DNA from: JADJOY01 sp046331705 [NCBI: bacterium]
GTDB taxonomy: Bacteria > JADJOY01
Direction: 5' to 3'
DNA: 64,000 nt
Assembly (NCBI GenBank): GCA_046331705.1
Contig: JAXLQJ010000004.1
Location: 194,281 to 258,280, forward strand
Shown here one piece after another: positions 55,590 through 64,000 of this stretch. The stretch's first letter is position 1. Each line of letters starts with the position of its first letter. The position numbers were made by a program, and so were the translations under genes. A model generated the notes under the pieces. The model searched no databases. It was not told the DNA's origin and saw only the letters and a list, made by a program, of their open reading frames with translations.

Positions 55590-55637
55590 CGCGCGAGGCA
55601 GCGGCAACGCGCGCAGCAGGCACGGGTGGAGAGGGAC

Positions 55638-56681
55638 ATGGCGTTCGAGACCGTCGAATGGAAGAACGGCGAGGTCGTGCTCATCGACCAGCGCAAGCTG
55701 CCCGTCGAGGAGATCTACCTCGCGTGCAAGACCCTCGACGAGGTGTGCGACGCCATCAAGACGATGGTGGTGCGCGGCGCACCCGCGATCGGCGTCACGG
55801 CGGCGCTCGGGCTGGCGCAGGTCGCCCACCAGTACACGGGCAACGACCTCGATGCCTTCGGCGCGCGCTTCCACGCGGCGGCCGACCAGCTCGCCGCCAC
55901 GCGCCCCACCGCCGTGAACCTCTTCTGGGGCATCGAGCGCATGAAGCGCTGCTTCGCCGCCAGCAGCGCGCAGGGGCTCGCGGGCTTGCGCAAGGCGCTC
56001 ATCGACGAGGCGGTGCGCATTCGCGAGGAGGACATCGAGGTCTGCAAGCGTCTCGGGCGCTTCGGCGCCGAGCTTCTCGGCGACAAGCCGCGCATCCTGA
56101 CCCATTGCAACGCCGGGGCGCTCGCCACCGCCGGCTACGGCACCGCCCTGGGCGTGGTGCGCGCCGCGGCCGAGGCGGGCAAGGCGCCGACGGTCTACGC
56201 CGACGAGACCCGCCCCTTCCTCCAAGGCGCCCGCCTCACGGCCTGGGAGCTCATGAAGGACGCGATCCCCGTCACGCTCATCACCGACAACATGGCCGGC
56301 CACATGATGAGCCGCGGCCACATCGACTGCGTCGTGGTGGGCACGGATCGCGTCGCCGCCAACGGCGACGTCGCGAACAAGATCGGCACCTACACGGTGG
56401 CCGTTCTCGCTCATCGCCACGGGTTGCCTTTCTACGTCGCGGCGCCCACCAGCACCATCGACCTCGATTGCCCGACCGGCGCCGAGATCCCCATCGAGCA
56501 CCGCGATCCCCGCGAGGTCACGCACGTCTTCGGCCACGCGGTGGCGCCAGCGGGCGTGCCCGTCGCGAACCCCGCGTTCGACGTGACCCCGAACGATCTC
56601 GTGACCGCGATCATCACCGAGAAGGGTGTCGCCACGGCGCCCTACTTCCGAAGCCTACGCGAGCTGGTCGGTCGGGGTTGA
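55638..56681 (+). CDS. mtnA: S-methyl-5-thioribose-1-phosphate isomerase
   Basis: This 347-residue isomerase of the methionine salvage pathway converts methylthioribose-1-phosphate to the ribulose form. Family blocks are [40 protein letters not shown] with the catalytic Cys, [11 protein letters not shown], and [20 protein letters not shown] with the catalytic Asp. The ATG at 55638 was preferred over a GTG 12 bases earlier because GAGAGGGA lies just before it. It follows gatB by 48 bases on the same strand. No other mtn gene is in the window. The related aIF2B-type proteins are the alternative, but the Cys and Asp favour MtnA. Confidence 0.93.
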   Translation: MAFETVEWKNGEVVLIDQRKLPVEEIYLACKTLDEVCDAIKTMVVRGAPAIGVTAALGLAQVAHQYTGNDLDAFGARFHAAADQLAATRPTAVNLFWGIERMKRCFAASSAQGLAGLRKALIDEAVRIREEDIEVCKRLGRFGAELLGDKPRILTHCNAGALATAGYGTALGVVRAAAEAGKAPTVYADETRPFLQGARLTAWELMKDAIPVTLITDNMAGHMMSRGHIDCVVVGTDRVAANGDVANKIGTYTVAVLAHRHGLPFYVAAPTSTIDLDCPTGAEIPIEHRDPREVTHVFGHAVAPAGVPVANPAFDVTPNDLVTAIITEKGVATAPYFRSLRELVGRG

Positions 56682-56706
56682 GCTCGGCCTTCGTGGATCG
56701 ACTCGG

Positions 56707-58083
56707 GTGGCCAGCTCCAAACGCGGCGCGCGGCTGACTCCCGCGGGTCCGTCGCCCGCCGAATCCACGGCGGAAACCCTCCCGCCCCGCCGTCGCCGCG
56801 CCGCTCCGCGCGCGTTCGATCGCACCTGGTCGCGCGACCTCGACGCGCTGGTCGCGGGCCTGCTCGCCACTCGCGACACCGAGGCGACCCTGCGCGGGGT
56901 GGCGTCGTTCGTGGCGCGGCACCTCGGCGCTCACCGTTGCTCGGTGATCCTCACCCGCCCCGAGCTCGGCGTCGGCCACATCGTGACCAGTCTCGAGGAC
57001 CGCACGATCCGGAACCTGCGCATCCGACTCGACGCGTATCCGGAGGTGCTCGCCGCCGTGGAGCAGCGGGCACCGGTGTGCATCGGCCGCGACGAGCCCA
57101 GCGATCTGGCGCGCGCCCTCAAGCCGCTCTTCGAGAGCCAGCGCGTCGAGAGCGTGGTGGTGGCGCCGCTGCTCGTGCGAGGCGAGGTGATCGGCGCCTT
57201 CTTCATTCGCACGCCCGAAGGCGGACCGCGGCTCGGTCCCGATCACCTCGAGCGCTTGAAGCCGCTCTTCCAGGTCACCGCCGTGGCCCTCGACGAAGCG
57301 TTGCGCCGCGGCCACCTGCGCGGCCTCGGCCCCGAGTCCGAGGCGATGGCGCGCATGCGCCGGCTGGTCTCGGGCCTTCGGCATTTCCTCAACAACCCGC
57401 TGACGGCGGTGGTCGGATTCGCCGAGCTCTTGAAGGGCGATCCTTCGCTGTCGGGTGCCGTGCGCGCCGACCTCGACCAGATCCTGAGCGCGGCGCGCCG
57501 CTCGCGCGCGGTCATGGAGAGCCTCGCGGAGTTCGCGCAGAGCGGGACCACCGGCCGCACGGCCGTGGACCCGCGGGCGGTGCTCGCGAGCGCGCTGCGC
57601 GAGGAGGCGAACGCGTGCCGCGCCGCGGGCGTCGAGCTCGTCGTCGACGTTCCCGCCGAGCTGCCGATGGTGTGGGGGAGCGAGTCGCTGCTGGCGCAGG
57701 CGCTCGCGCGGCTCTTGACCAACGCCCGCCAGGCGGCCGCCGAGCGCGCGCACGATCCTCGCGTGCAGCTGGTCGCGCACACCATCGGCGCAACGCTGCG
57801 GATCTTGGTGCGCGACAACGGCCCCGGCGTCCCCACCGAGACGCGGGACCATCTCTTCGAGCCGTTCTTCACGACGCATCGCTCGCCCGACCGCATGGGC
57901 TTGGGGCTGGCGGTGGCGCACGGCATCGTCGAGGTCCACGGCGGCGCCCTCTACCTCGACGTCGGCGACTCGAGCTACACGAGCTTCGTGATCGAGCTTC
58001 CCACCACGACGCTCGGCAAATCGCTCGACGACTCGGCGGGGGCGATCACACCCGTCACCGGCCCGTTCCCTGGCGGGCGCTGA
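56707..58083 (+). CDS. Soluble GAF-domain sensor histidine kinase
   Basis: This 458-residue kinase has no membrane helix. A GAF domain (residues about 55-200: RDTEATLRGVASFVARHLGA, VVVAPLLVRGEVIGAFFIRT) is followed by a transmitter. The phospho-His is at about residue 226 in SGLRHFLNNPLTAVVGFAEL, an H-box variant with Asn-Asn rather than Glu-Leu-Arg-Thr. The N-box (ALARLLTNARQAA), G1 (RDNGPGVPTETR), F (FEPFFTT) and G2 (GLGLAVAHGIV) are intact. The start is GTG at 56707, 25 bases past mtnA. GlnE follows after 10 bases, so the pair is probably co-transcribed; no response regulator is adjacent. Confidence 0.88.
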   Translation: MASSKRGARLTPAGPSPAESTAETLPPRRRRAAPRAFDRTWSRDLDALVAGLLATRDTEATLRGVASFVARHLGAHRCSVILTRPELGVGHIVTSLEDRTIRNLRIRLDAYPEVLAAVEQRAPVCIGRDEPSDLARALKPLFESQRVESVVVAPLLVRGEVIGAFFIRTPEGGPRLGPDHLERLKPLFQVTAVALDEALRRGHLRGLGPESEAMARMRRLVSGLRHFLNNPLTAVVGFAELLKGDPSLSGAVRADLDQILSAARRSRAVMESLAEFAQSGTTGRTAVDPRAVLASALREEANACRAAGVELVVDVPAELPMVWGSESLLAQALARLLTNARQAAAERAHDPRVQLVAHTIGATLRILVRDNGPGVPTETRDHLFEPFFTTHRSPDRMGLGLAVAHGIVEVHGGALYLDVGDSSYTSFVIELPTTTLGKSLDDSAGAITPVTGPFPGGR

Positions 58084-58093
58084 GGAACGCGAC

Positions 58094-61000
58094 GTGCGCG
58101 CGATCACCCCTCCCCACGAGCCTCGCGCGCAGGCGCTCGGCGAGACGCTCGCGCGAGCGCTCGGCGCGCGGGATCGCACCGCCGCCGAGGAAGCGCTGCG
58201 TGAGCTCGGCGCGGCCTCGCCCGCACCGGCGGCGGCGACCCTGCTCGACCTCGCCCGGCGCCCCCCGCTCGAGCATTGCGTCTTGGCGCTGGCGCGCGAG
58301 TGGGACCTCGCCGCCGACCCGGAGATGGCGCTGCGCGGCTTCGAGCGTCTCGCCGCCGAGCCGGCCGCCGCCGAGGCGCTGGCGGATCTCGGCGACGCCC
58401 GCGCCTTCACGGCGCTGCACGCGCTCCTCGGCGGCAGCGCGTTCCTGACCTCGCTGCTGGCCCGCCATCCGGAATGGCTGCGCGCGTTCCTCGTGGACGT
58501 CCTCGAGCCCGGGCCGATCTCCGCCGACGACATGCGCCGGCGCGCGCTCGCCTGGCTCGCGCGCGAGGGCGATCTCGATCGCGCGCTGCGATTCCTGAAG
58601 GGCGAGATCTACCTGCGGATCGCCGCGCGCGACCTCGCGGGGATGGCGCCGCTCGACGAGACGGTGCTCGAGATCACCCACCTCGCCGAGGCGCTGCTCG
58701 GCGTCGCCGTCGCGGAGATCCAGCGCACGCTCGAGCTCGAGCACGGGGCACCGGCCTCGCCCGAGCCGGCGGCGGGCGAGGCGCCGCCCGGCTTCGTGGT
58801 GCTCGGCATGGGCAAGCTCGGCGGGCGCGAGCTCAACTTCTCGTCCGACATCGATCTCATCTACCTCTTCCACTCGGATCGCGAGGAGACCCTCGGCAAC
58901 CGCGAGGGCGAAGGGCAGATCCCGGTCGGTACCTTCTTCGCCAAGCTGGGTGAACGCCTCACCCAGGCGCTGAGCCGCAGCACCGACGACGGCTTCGCGA
59001 TGCGCGTCGACCTCCGGCTGCGCCCGATGGGCACGAGCGGCGCGGTGGCGCATTCGCTGCGCAACGCGCTGCTCTATTACGAAGCGTACGGCCGCACCTG
59101 GGAGCGCGCCGCGCTGCTCAAGGCGCGGCCCGTGGCCGGCAATCGCGCGCTCGGCGAAGCGTTCCTCAAGGCCGTCGAGCCCTTCGTGTACCGGCGCTAC
59201 CTCGACTACTCGACCGTCGAGGACATGAAGGAGATGAAACGCCGCATCGACGTCGGCCTGGCGCCCGGCGGCGAGCACATCCGCAACGTGAAGCTCGGCA
59301 AGGGCGGCATCCGCGAGATCGAGTTCGTGGTGCAGACCCTGGCGCTCATCAACGCCGGCAAGGATCGGCGCATTCGCGTGCGCGGGGCGCTGGAGGCGCT
59401 GCCGCTGCTCGCGGCCCACGGCTACCTCAGCACCGAGGATCACGATCGGCTGCACGCCGCGTACGTCTTCCTGCGTCACGTCGAGCACCGCATCCAGATC
59501 GTGACCGAGCGCCAGAGCCATCGATTGCCCACCGATCGCGAGGAGATGCGGAACCTGGCGCGGCGCATGGGTTATCGCAGCGGAGAGCGCGGCGACCTCA
59601 CCGATGCCTTCGCCCTCGACCTCGAGACCCACCGCGCGGCGGTGTCGGCGATCTTCCGCACGTTCTTCCACGAGGCCGAGGGCGAGCGCACCCGCCGCGT
59701 GCGACCCGAGGTGCGGGCGCTCTTCGACACGCCCGACCTGGAATCGGTGACGAACGCCCAGCTCGCGCAGCTCGGCTTCGACGACCTCGCGGCGGCGCGC
59801 CGCGCGCTGGGCGTGCTTCGCGACGGTCCGCCCAAGAGCCCGACCACCGGCGAAGCGAAGGCGCGCCTCGACCGCGTGGCGCCGCTGCTGATGGAGGAAG
59901 CCGCGAGCTCGCCGCAACCCGATCTGGCGCTCGCCAACCTGGAGCGTTTCCTCCAGCGCTCGGGAGCGCGCAGTGCCTACCTGAGCCTGCTCGCCGAGAA
60001 CCCCACGATCACGCGACTCTTGATGCGGCTCATGAGCTCGAGCGTCTTTCTCTCGGAGATCCTGATCGCGCATCCCGAGCTGATCGACGGCCTGATCCGC
60101 GCCGGCGCCTCCGGCCCACTGCGCTCGCGCGACGAGCTCGCCGGCGACCTCGCCGAACGGCTGCGTCAGGCCGACGACGAGGAGGAAGTGTTCGAGGCGC
60201 TGCGGGTCTTCCGCACCGAGGAGACGCTGCGGATCGGCTTCCACGACGTGATCGGCAATCTCGAGCTGGAAGCGCTGACGGCGCAGCTCTCCGACGTGGC
60301 GGAGGTGTGCCTCGCCGCCGCCCTCGACTGGACGCTGGAGCAGACCACGGCGCGCTACGGGCGGCCGATGGGCGAAGACCGCCGGCCGGCGCGTTTCGGC
60401 GTGCTCGGCTTGGGCAAGCTCGGCGGCCGCGAGATCCAGTACGGCTCCGACCTCGACCTCATCTTCCTCTACGATCCGCCCGGGGCCACCGAGGGCCGCG
60501 ATCGCACGATCTTGAACGGCGAGTTCTTCGCGAAGCTCGCGCAGCGGCTCATCACCACGCTCAGCGCCGTGACCGCGAGCGGCATCGTCTATCCCATCGA
60601 CGTTCGCCTCAGACCCTCGGGCAACGCCGGCCCGCTGGTGACGAGCCTCGACTCGTTTCGCCGCTATCACGAGCGCGAAGCCGCGCTGTGGGAGCGCCAA
60701 TCGCTCATCAAGGCGCGAGTGGTGGCTGGCGACGCGGGTCTCGCCGCCGAGGCCGCGGCGATCCGCGATCATGCGGTCTACGGGCGCGGCATCACGGTCG
60801 AGGAGGTCGCCGAGATCCGTCGCATGCGCAGCCGCATGGAGCTCGAGCGCGCCCGCCAGGTGGAAGGCGCCGTCGATCTCAAGCTCGGCCCCGGCGGCCT
60901 GGTGGACGTGGAGTTCGCGGTGCAGGTGCTGCTCTTGCGACACGGCCACGCGCACCCGCTCATTCGTCACGCCGACACCCTGGGCGCCCTCGAGGCGATC

Positions 61001-61276
61001 GCCCTCGAGGCACTGCTCAGCCCCACCGACACCGAGGCCCTCTCCCGCGGCTACCTCTTCCTGCGGCGGATCGAGAATCGCCAGCGCATCGTCCACGACC
61101 GCGCCACTGATCTCTTTCCCCTGGACGGGCCCGAGCTCGAGGCGCTCGCCTCCCGACTCGATCCCGATGGAGCTCTCGGGCTACCCAACACGCCCGCGGC
61201 GCTGCGTGACGAGTTCCTGCGCGTCACCGCCGAGGTCCGCCGGGTCTACGACGCGATCACCGCCGGCCCGGATTGA
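58094..61276 (+). CDS. glnE: Bifunctional glutamine synthetase adenylyltransferase/adenylyl-removing enzyme
   Basis: This 1060-residue enzyme sets the activity of glutamine synthetase by adding or removing AMP according to nitrogen status. It has two nucleotidyltransferase halves: the N-terminal removase with VLGMGKLGGRELNFSSDIDL (near residue 238) and the C-terminal transferase with VLGLGKLGGREIQYGSDLDL (near residue 772). Each is followed by a helical PII/GlnB-responsive domain (KLGKGGIREIEFVVQTLALI; KLGPGGLVDVEFAVQVLLLR). Both Asp-x-Asp catalytic pairs are present. The GTG start lies 10 bases after the histidine kinase stop. Its length is slightly above the 950-1000 norm because of an extended N terminus. 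Confidence 0.96.
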   Translation: MRAITPPHEPRAQALGETLARALGARDRTAAEEALRELGAASPAPAAATLLDLARRPPLEHCVLALAREWDLAADPEMALRGFERLAAEPAAAEALADLGDARAFTALHALLGGSAFLTSLLARHPEWLRAFLVDVLEPGPISADDMRRRALAWLAREGDLDRALRFLKGEIYLRIAARDLAGMAPLDETVLEITHLAEALLGVAVAEIQRTLELEHGAPASPEPAAGEAPPGFVVLGMGKLGGRELNFSSDIDLIYLFHSDREETLGNREGEGQIPVGTFFAKLGERLTQALSRSTDDGFAMRVDLRLRPMGTSGAVAHSLRNALLYYEAYGRTWERAALLKARPVAGNRALGEAFLKAVEPFVYRRYLDYSTVEDMKEMKRRIDVGLAPGGEHIRNVKLGKGGIREIEFVVQTLALINAGKDRRIRVRGALEALPLLAAHGYLSTEDHDRLHAAYVFLRHVEHRIQIVTERQSHRLPTDREEMRNLARRMGYRSGERGDLTDAFALDLETHRAAVSAIFRTFFHEAEGERTRRVRPEVRALFDTPDLESVTNAQLAQLGFDDLAAARRALGVLRDGPPKSPTTGEAKARLDRVAPLLMEEAASSPQPDLALANLERFLQRSGARSAYLSLLAENPTITRLLMRLMSSSVFLSEILIAHPELIDGLIRAGASGPLRSRDELAGDLAERLRQADDEEEVFEALRVFRTEETLRIGFHDVIGNLELEALTAQLSDVAEVCLAAALDWTLEQTTARYGRPMGEDRRPARFGVLGLGKLGGREIQYGSDLDLIFLYDPPGATEGRDRTILNGEFFAKLAQRLITTLSAVTASGIVYPIDVRLRPSGNAGPLVTSLDSFRRYHEREAALWERQSLIKARVVAGDAGLAAEAAAIRDHAVYGRGITVEEVAEIRRMRSRMELERARQVEGAVDLKLGPGGLVDVEFAVQVLLLRHGHAHPLIRHADTLGALEAIALEALLSPTDTEALSRGYLFLRRIENRQRIVHDRATDLFPLDGPELEALASRLDPDGALGLPNTPAALRDEFLRVTAEVRRVYDAITAGPD

Positions 61277-61387
61277 GCCGCGCCGTCGAGCGGTGGCGGC
61301 GGACGCGAGGCGGGGGCGAGGCGCCATTGGCGAACGCGCCGCGCACCCTTATCTTGGCGCCAATCCCGACCGATACTCCAAGGACCC

Positions 61388-61915
61388 ATGAGCGCCGTCG
61401 GCCAATACTTCCGAAACATTCGCGACGGGATCGGATCCACCCTGACCGGGATGCGGATCACGTTCACGCACCTGGTGGCGCGCGAGCCGATCACGATCCA
61501 GTATCCGGACCGGATCCCCAAGCCCATCCCCGAGACCTTGCCGCCGCGCTATCGCGGCCACCTGCACGTGGACATGGAGATCTGCATCTCCTGCCGCGCG
61601 TGCGAGTCGGCGTGCCCGATCGACTGCATCACCATCGAGGACGTGAAGATCCAGAAATCCTCGGTGACGGGCGTCGACGGCGACACGAGCCCCAAGGTCC
61701 GCGAGGCCTTCGTCTTCGACATCAACATCGGCAAGTGCATGTACTGCGGGCTCTGTGTCGAGCCCTGTCCCACGGGCGCCATTCACCACACCACCCAATT
61801 CGAGGGCGCCACGTCGAATTTTCGCGACCTGATCCTGCGTTTCGTGCCACCCGAGATGGCGGCGCAGACGCTGGAGAAGGCGCGCGCCCAAGGCTTCAGC
61901 GTCGCCGACGAGTAG
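61388..61915 (+). CDS. nuoI: NADH-quinone oxidoreductase subunit I (NuoI-type 2x[4Fe-4S] protein)
   Basis: This 175-residue protein carries two 4Fe-4S motifs, CISCRACESACPIDC and CMYCGLCVEPCPTGAI, in the spacing of complex I subunit I. The N-terminal amphipathic segment (GIGSTLTGMRITFTHLVARE) and TIQYPDRIPKPIPETLPPRY match NuoI and not simple ferredoxins. It is the last cluster-bearing subunit of the electron path toward quinone. Unusually, no other nuo gene lies in the window: glnE is upstream and the next gene is convergent. It may be a displaced nuo gene or a second copy. Confidence 0.88.
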   Translation: MSAVGQYFRNIRDGIGSTLTGMRITFTHLVAREPITIQYPDRIPKPIPETLPPRYRGHLHVDMEICISCRACESACPIDCITIEDVKIQKSSVTGVDGDTSPKVREAFVFDINIGKCMYCGLCVEPCPTGAIHHTTQFEGATSNFRDLILRFVPPEMAAQTLEKARAQGFSVADE

Positions 61916-61972
61916 TGCATCGCCGCGGCGTGCCACGGCGACCGGCTGCGTCTCTCGCGCCCTGCGACGCGT

Positions 61973-63634
61973 TCACGGCGTCCCGGCCGGAGCCGGAACG
62001 TTCGCCTGCGGCGGCGCGGCTCCGCGCCCGAGCAGCTCGCGCAGGCGCACGGCGGCGCCGACGTAGCTCGGGTCCACCTCGAGCGTGTTCTGGAACGAGT
62101 GGATCGCAGCCTCGAGATCGCCACGCCGCTGATACGCGATCCCCAGGTTGAAGTGCGCCTCGGCGAGGCCCACGTCGAGGCGAGCGGCCGTGCGTAGCTC
62201 GTCGATCGCTTCGTCGAGGCGATCCTGCAGGATGCGCAGCCCACCCAGATTCACGTGCACGCGCGGCTCGTCGGGCTTGAGGCGCGCGGCCTCGCTCAGG
62301 TGACGATCGGCAGCGGCGAGCGAGCCCGCCTGTGCCTCGAGCCGGCCGAGGTTGAGGTGCGCGAGCCAGGCATCGGGGTTCTTCGCCAGCGTGTCGCGCC
62401 AGATCGTGGCTTCGTCGCGGTAGGCGTGGGCTTGCTGCCAGGTGGCGAGCCCGGCTCCCGCGAGCACGGCGATCGCCACGAGGCGCCACCCGGACGCCGA
62501 GGCACCGCGACCACGCTCGCGCCCGGTCACCGCCAACGCACCCAGGCTTCCCAGGCCGGCGAGCAGCGCGGCGCTCGCGTGGTACTGGAAATGATCGGCC
62601 ACGAACGAGAAGCGCATCGGATAGAAATCGACGAAGCCGAGCGCCGGCGACAGGCTCACGGCATAGACCGCGAGCGTGGCCAACGGGCCGAAGCCGATCC
62701 GCCGACGCGCCGCGAGCAACACCGCCCCGACGGCGAGCACCGAGAGCGGCCACGCCAGGTTGATGCCGCGCGACCAGGTCACGTCCCAGCGCGGATACAC
62801 GAAGATCAGCGGGTGCGGCCAGAGCAGCTTCCCCGCGTAGAACCACAGCGCCCGCGCCGCGATCACGGCGCGGTCGAGCACGCCGAGATGCCAGTCCTGG
62901 CCCGCGGCACCGACGTGGTGTTTCTCGAGCCACGCCGTCAGCGACGCCATGAGCACGCCCACCACCAGGAAGGGCACCAGCGGCAGCAGCTCGCCGCGGC
63001 TCGCGCGGCGGCGTTTCCACAGCACCACGATCGCGAGCGCCACGGGCAGCGTCACCGTGACGCTCTTGCTCAAGAGCGCGCACACGAAGAGCGTCAGCGC
63101 CGCGTAATACCAGCGGCGTGCCACGGGGACGAGCGCCGGCGCCGCGGCGTCGGTGGCGCGGAAGTACGCGAGCGCGGTCGCGAAATAGAAGACCCCCGAG
63201 AGCACGTTCTTGCGCTCGGTCACCCAGGCGACCGACTCGACGTGCACCGGATGGAGCGCGAAGAGCGCGGCGGCGAAGCCGGCACCGCGGATGCCGAGCC
63301 GCAGCAGCAGTCGCCAGAAGAGCAACGCGCCGAGCAAGTGCAGGAGCACGTTGTCGAGGTGGTAGCCGAAGGGCGCGAAGCCCCACAGCCGGTGCTCGAT
63401 CCAGTAGCTCGTGTGGACGAGCGGGTAGTACTGCGGCGTCGCGAAGCCGTTCGCCCAGATCTCCCACAAGCCGGACGCGCTCGTGAGCGTGGGGTTCTGC
63501 GTGACGTACTTGTCGTCGTCCCAGATGTAGCCCGCGCCGAGCGCCGGGAGGTACGCGACCAGCGTGGCCGCCGCCACGAACGGCGCCGCCCACGACATCC
63601 GCGGCGCTGCATCGTCACTCGTCGTATCGCTCAC
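61973..63634 (-). CDS. Multi-pass membrane protein with C-terminal TPR repeats (Tmtc/GT-C-like)
   Basis: This 553-residue protein has a first loop that carries an acidic motif (GAGYIWDDDKYVTQNPTL) like GT-C glycosyltransferases. About ten membrane helices follow, with HPVHVESVAWVTERKNVLSG as a conserved signature of the bacterial Tmtc-like/TPR family. The last 130 residues are TPR units (AHLNLGRLEAQAGSLAAADR, VHVNLGGLRILQDRLDEAID, AHFNLGIAYQRRGDLEAAIH). The start is GTG at 63634 or ATG at 63598. It is likely a membrane O-mannosyl- or similar glycosyltransferase by analogy with eukaryotic Tmtc proteins. It is convergent with nuoI and directly downstream of a histidine kinase gene. Confidence 0.82.
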   Translation of the reverse strand: MSDTTSDDAAPRMSWAAPFVAAATLVAYLPALGAGYIWDDDKYVTQNPTLTSASGLWEIWANGFATPQYYPLVHTSYWIEHRLWGFAPFGYHLDNVLLHLLGALLFWRLLLRLGIRGAGFAAALFALHPVHVESVAWVTERKNVLSGVFYFATALAYFRATDAAAPALVPVARRWYYAALTLFVCALLSKSVTVTLPVALAIVVLWKRRRASRGELLPLVPFLVVGVLMASLTAWLEKHHVGAAGQDWHLGVLDRAVIAARALWFYAGKLLWPHPLIFVYPRWDVTWSRGINLAWPLSVLAVGAVLLAARRRIGFGPLATLAVYAVSLSPALGFVDFYPMRFSFVADHFQYHASAALLAGLGSLGALAVTGRERGRGASASGWRLVAIAVLAGAGLATWQQAHAYRDEATIWRDTLAKNPDAWLAHLNLGRLEAQAGSLAAADRHLSEAARLKPDEPRVHVNLGGLRILQDRLDEAIDELRTAARLDVGLAEAHFNLGIAYQRRGDLEAAIHSFQNTLEVDPSYVGAAVRLRELLGRGAAPPQANVPAPAGTP

Positions 63635-63647
63635 GCCGAGTCGCGCC

Positions 63648-64000
63648 TCATCGCTCGGTGAGCTCGGTGAGCTCACTGGGCTCGGCGGACTCGGAGCCCG
63701 CCGTCTCCACGGGCAAGCGCACCTGGAACGTCGCGCCGCGCCCCAGGCTGCTCGCAACCGTGAGCGTCCCGTCCATGCGCTCGGTGAGCTTGCGCGCCAG
63801 CGACAGCCCGAGACCCGTGCCGCCGAAGCGACGCGTGATCGAGCCGTCGACCTGACGGAACTCCTCGAAGATCATCTCGTGGTGCTCGTCGGCGATGCCA
63901 ATGCCGCTGTCCTCCACCTCGAGCTCGAGCTCGGCGGGCCGCGCGCCATCCGCGCGGGCGCGGGTACGCGCTCGCACCTCGATCCGACCGCCCTCGGGAG
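63648..64000 (-). CDS. Sensor histidine kinase, C-terminal part (continues beyond window)
   Basis: The frame is open to the window end, so the N-terminal sensor and H-box are outside. The visible 116 or so residues hold the ATPase end: G1 as VEDSGIGIADEHHEMIFEEF, the linker FRQVDGSITRRFGGTGLGLS containing G2, and the closing TERMDGTLTVASSLGRGATF strand pair. This pattern fits the hybrid or HAMP-type kinase group. The tail is Ser/Glu/Leu-rich. The TPR membrane gene starts 13 bases downstream. No partner regulator is visible. Confidence 0.92.
   Translation of the reverse strand, partial: PEGGRIEVRARTRARADGARPAELELEVEDSGIGIADEHHEMIFEEFRQVDGSITRRFGGTGLGLSLARKLTERMDGTLTVASSLGRGATFQVRLPVETAGSESAEPSELTELTER

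Noticed and set aside
53742-61096. Very long minus-strand frames (931 and 1013 codons) under gatA/gatB/mtnA and glnE
   Set aside because: The plus strand carries unmistakable GatA, GatB, MtnA and GlnE motifs; the minus frames have only low-complexity composition.

Overview
The window is 64 kb of uniformly GC-rich DNA, with G or C at most third codon positions, many GTG starts and many 4-base ATGA/GTGA gene overlaps. Lipoprotein signals, twin-arginine signals, a complete Bat operon, a Ser/Thr kinase fused to an ATPase/TPR module, GatCAB, GlnE and NuoI together suggest a free-living Gram-negative bacterium of the myxobacterial/deltaproteobacterial type. That placement is an inference from gene content, not from a marker-gene comparison. 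I see no insertion sequence, prophage, CRISPR array or rRNA. Two tRNA genes are present.

Layout. 1-2.7 kb: end of trmFO, a SufT/MIP18-type Fe-S factor and an NnrS-like membrane protein. 2.8-8.1 kb (minus): topA, a dCMP-deaminase-like gene and an M48/TPR lipoprotein protease. 8.2-18.1 kb: two YfhO-like membrane proteins enclosing a run of vWA lipoprotein, sensor kinase, response regulator and methyltransferase. 18.2-25.6 kb: a His-motif twin-arginine protein, a large P-type ATPase fused to a PTS EIIA (PtsN-like) domain, a PKD-repeat lipoprotein and a NhaR-type LysR regulator. 25.6-28.6 kb: two tRNA-Ser genes and serS with a coupled VanZ-like gene. 28.8-30.9 kb: a GMC oxidoreductase with its small twin-arginine subunit. 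31.0-39.7 kb: the moxR/DUF58/batABCDE aerotolerance-type operon. 39.8-45.3 kb: a divergent pair, a giant Ser/Thr kinase and a sigma-54 activator. 45.3-51.7 kb: a decayed SUFU gene and secreted beta-helix/beta-propeller proteins. 52.1-61.9 kb: gatC-gatA-gatB-mtnA-histidine kinase-glnE and a lone nuoI. 62.0-64 kb: a TPR-tailed membrane protein and the end of a histidine kinase.

Most striking points. (1) The 1173-residue P-type ATPase carries Na,K-ATPase-like (type IIC) ion-site residues and an N-terminal PtsN-like domain with an intact His, and it lies one gene away from a NhaR-type regulator. PtsN is known to control K+ transport in enterobacteria, so a built-in phosphorelay control of a cation pump is a concrete hypothesis. 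(2) A roughly 110-bp structured repeat occurs twice, once inside the bat operon and once inside the 3' end of gatA. Base changes between the copies are compensatory in the hairpin stem, and in gatA the repeat is translated as part of an extra C-terminal tail. (3) There is a multiply frameshifted SUFU (putative polymorphic-toxin immunity) remnant. (4) Two paralogous CSLREA-like lipoproteins sandwich a propeller lipoprotein. (5) A YfbK-type vWA protein has an Lpp-like alanine-zipper anchor and lies in an operon with a two-component system.
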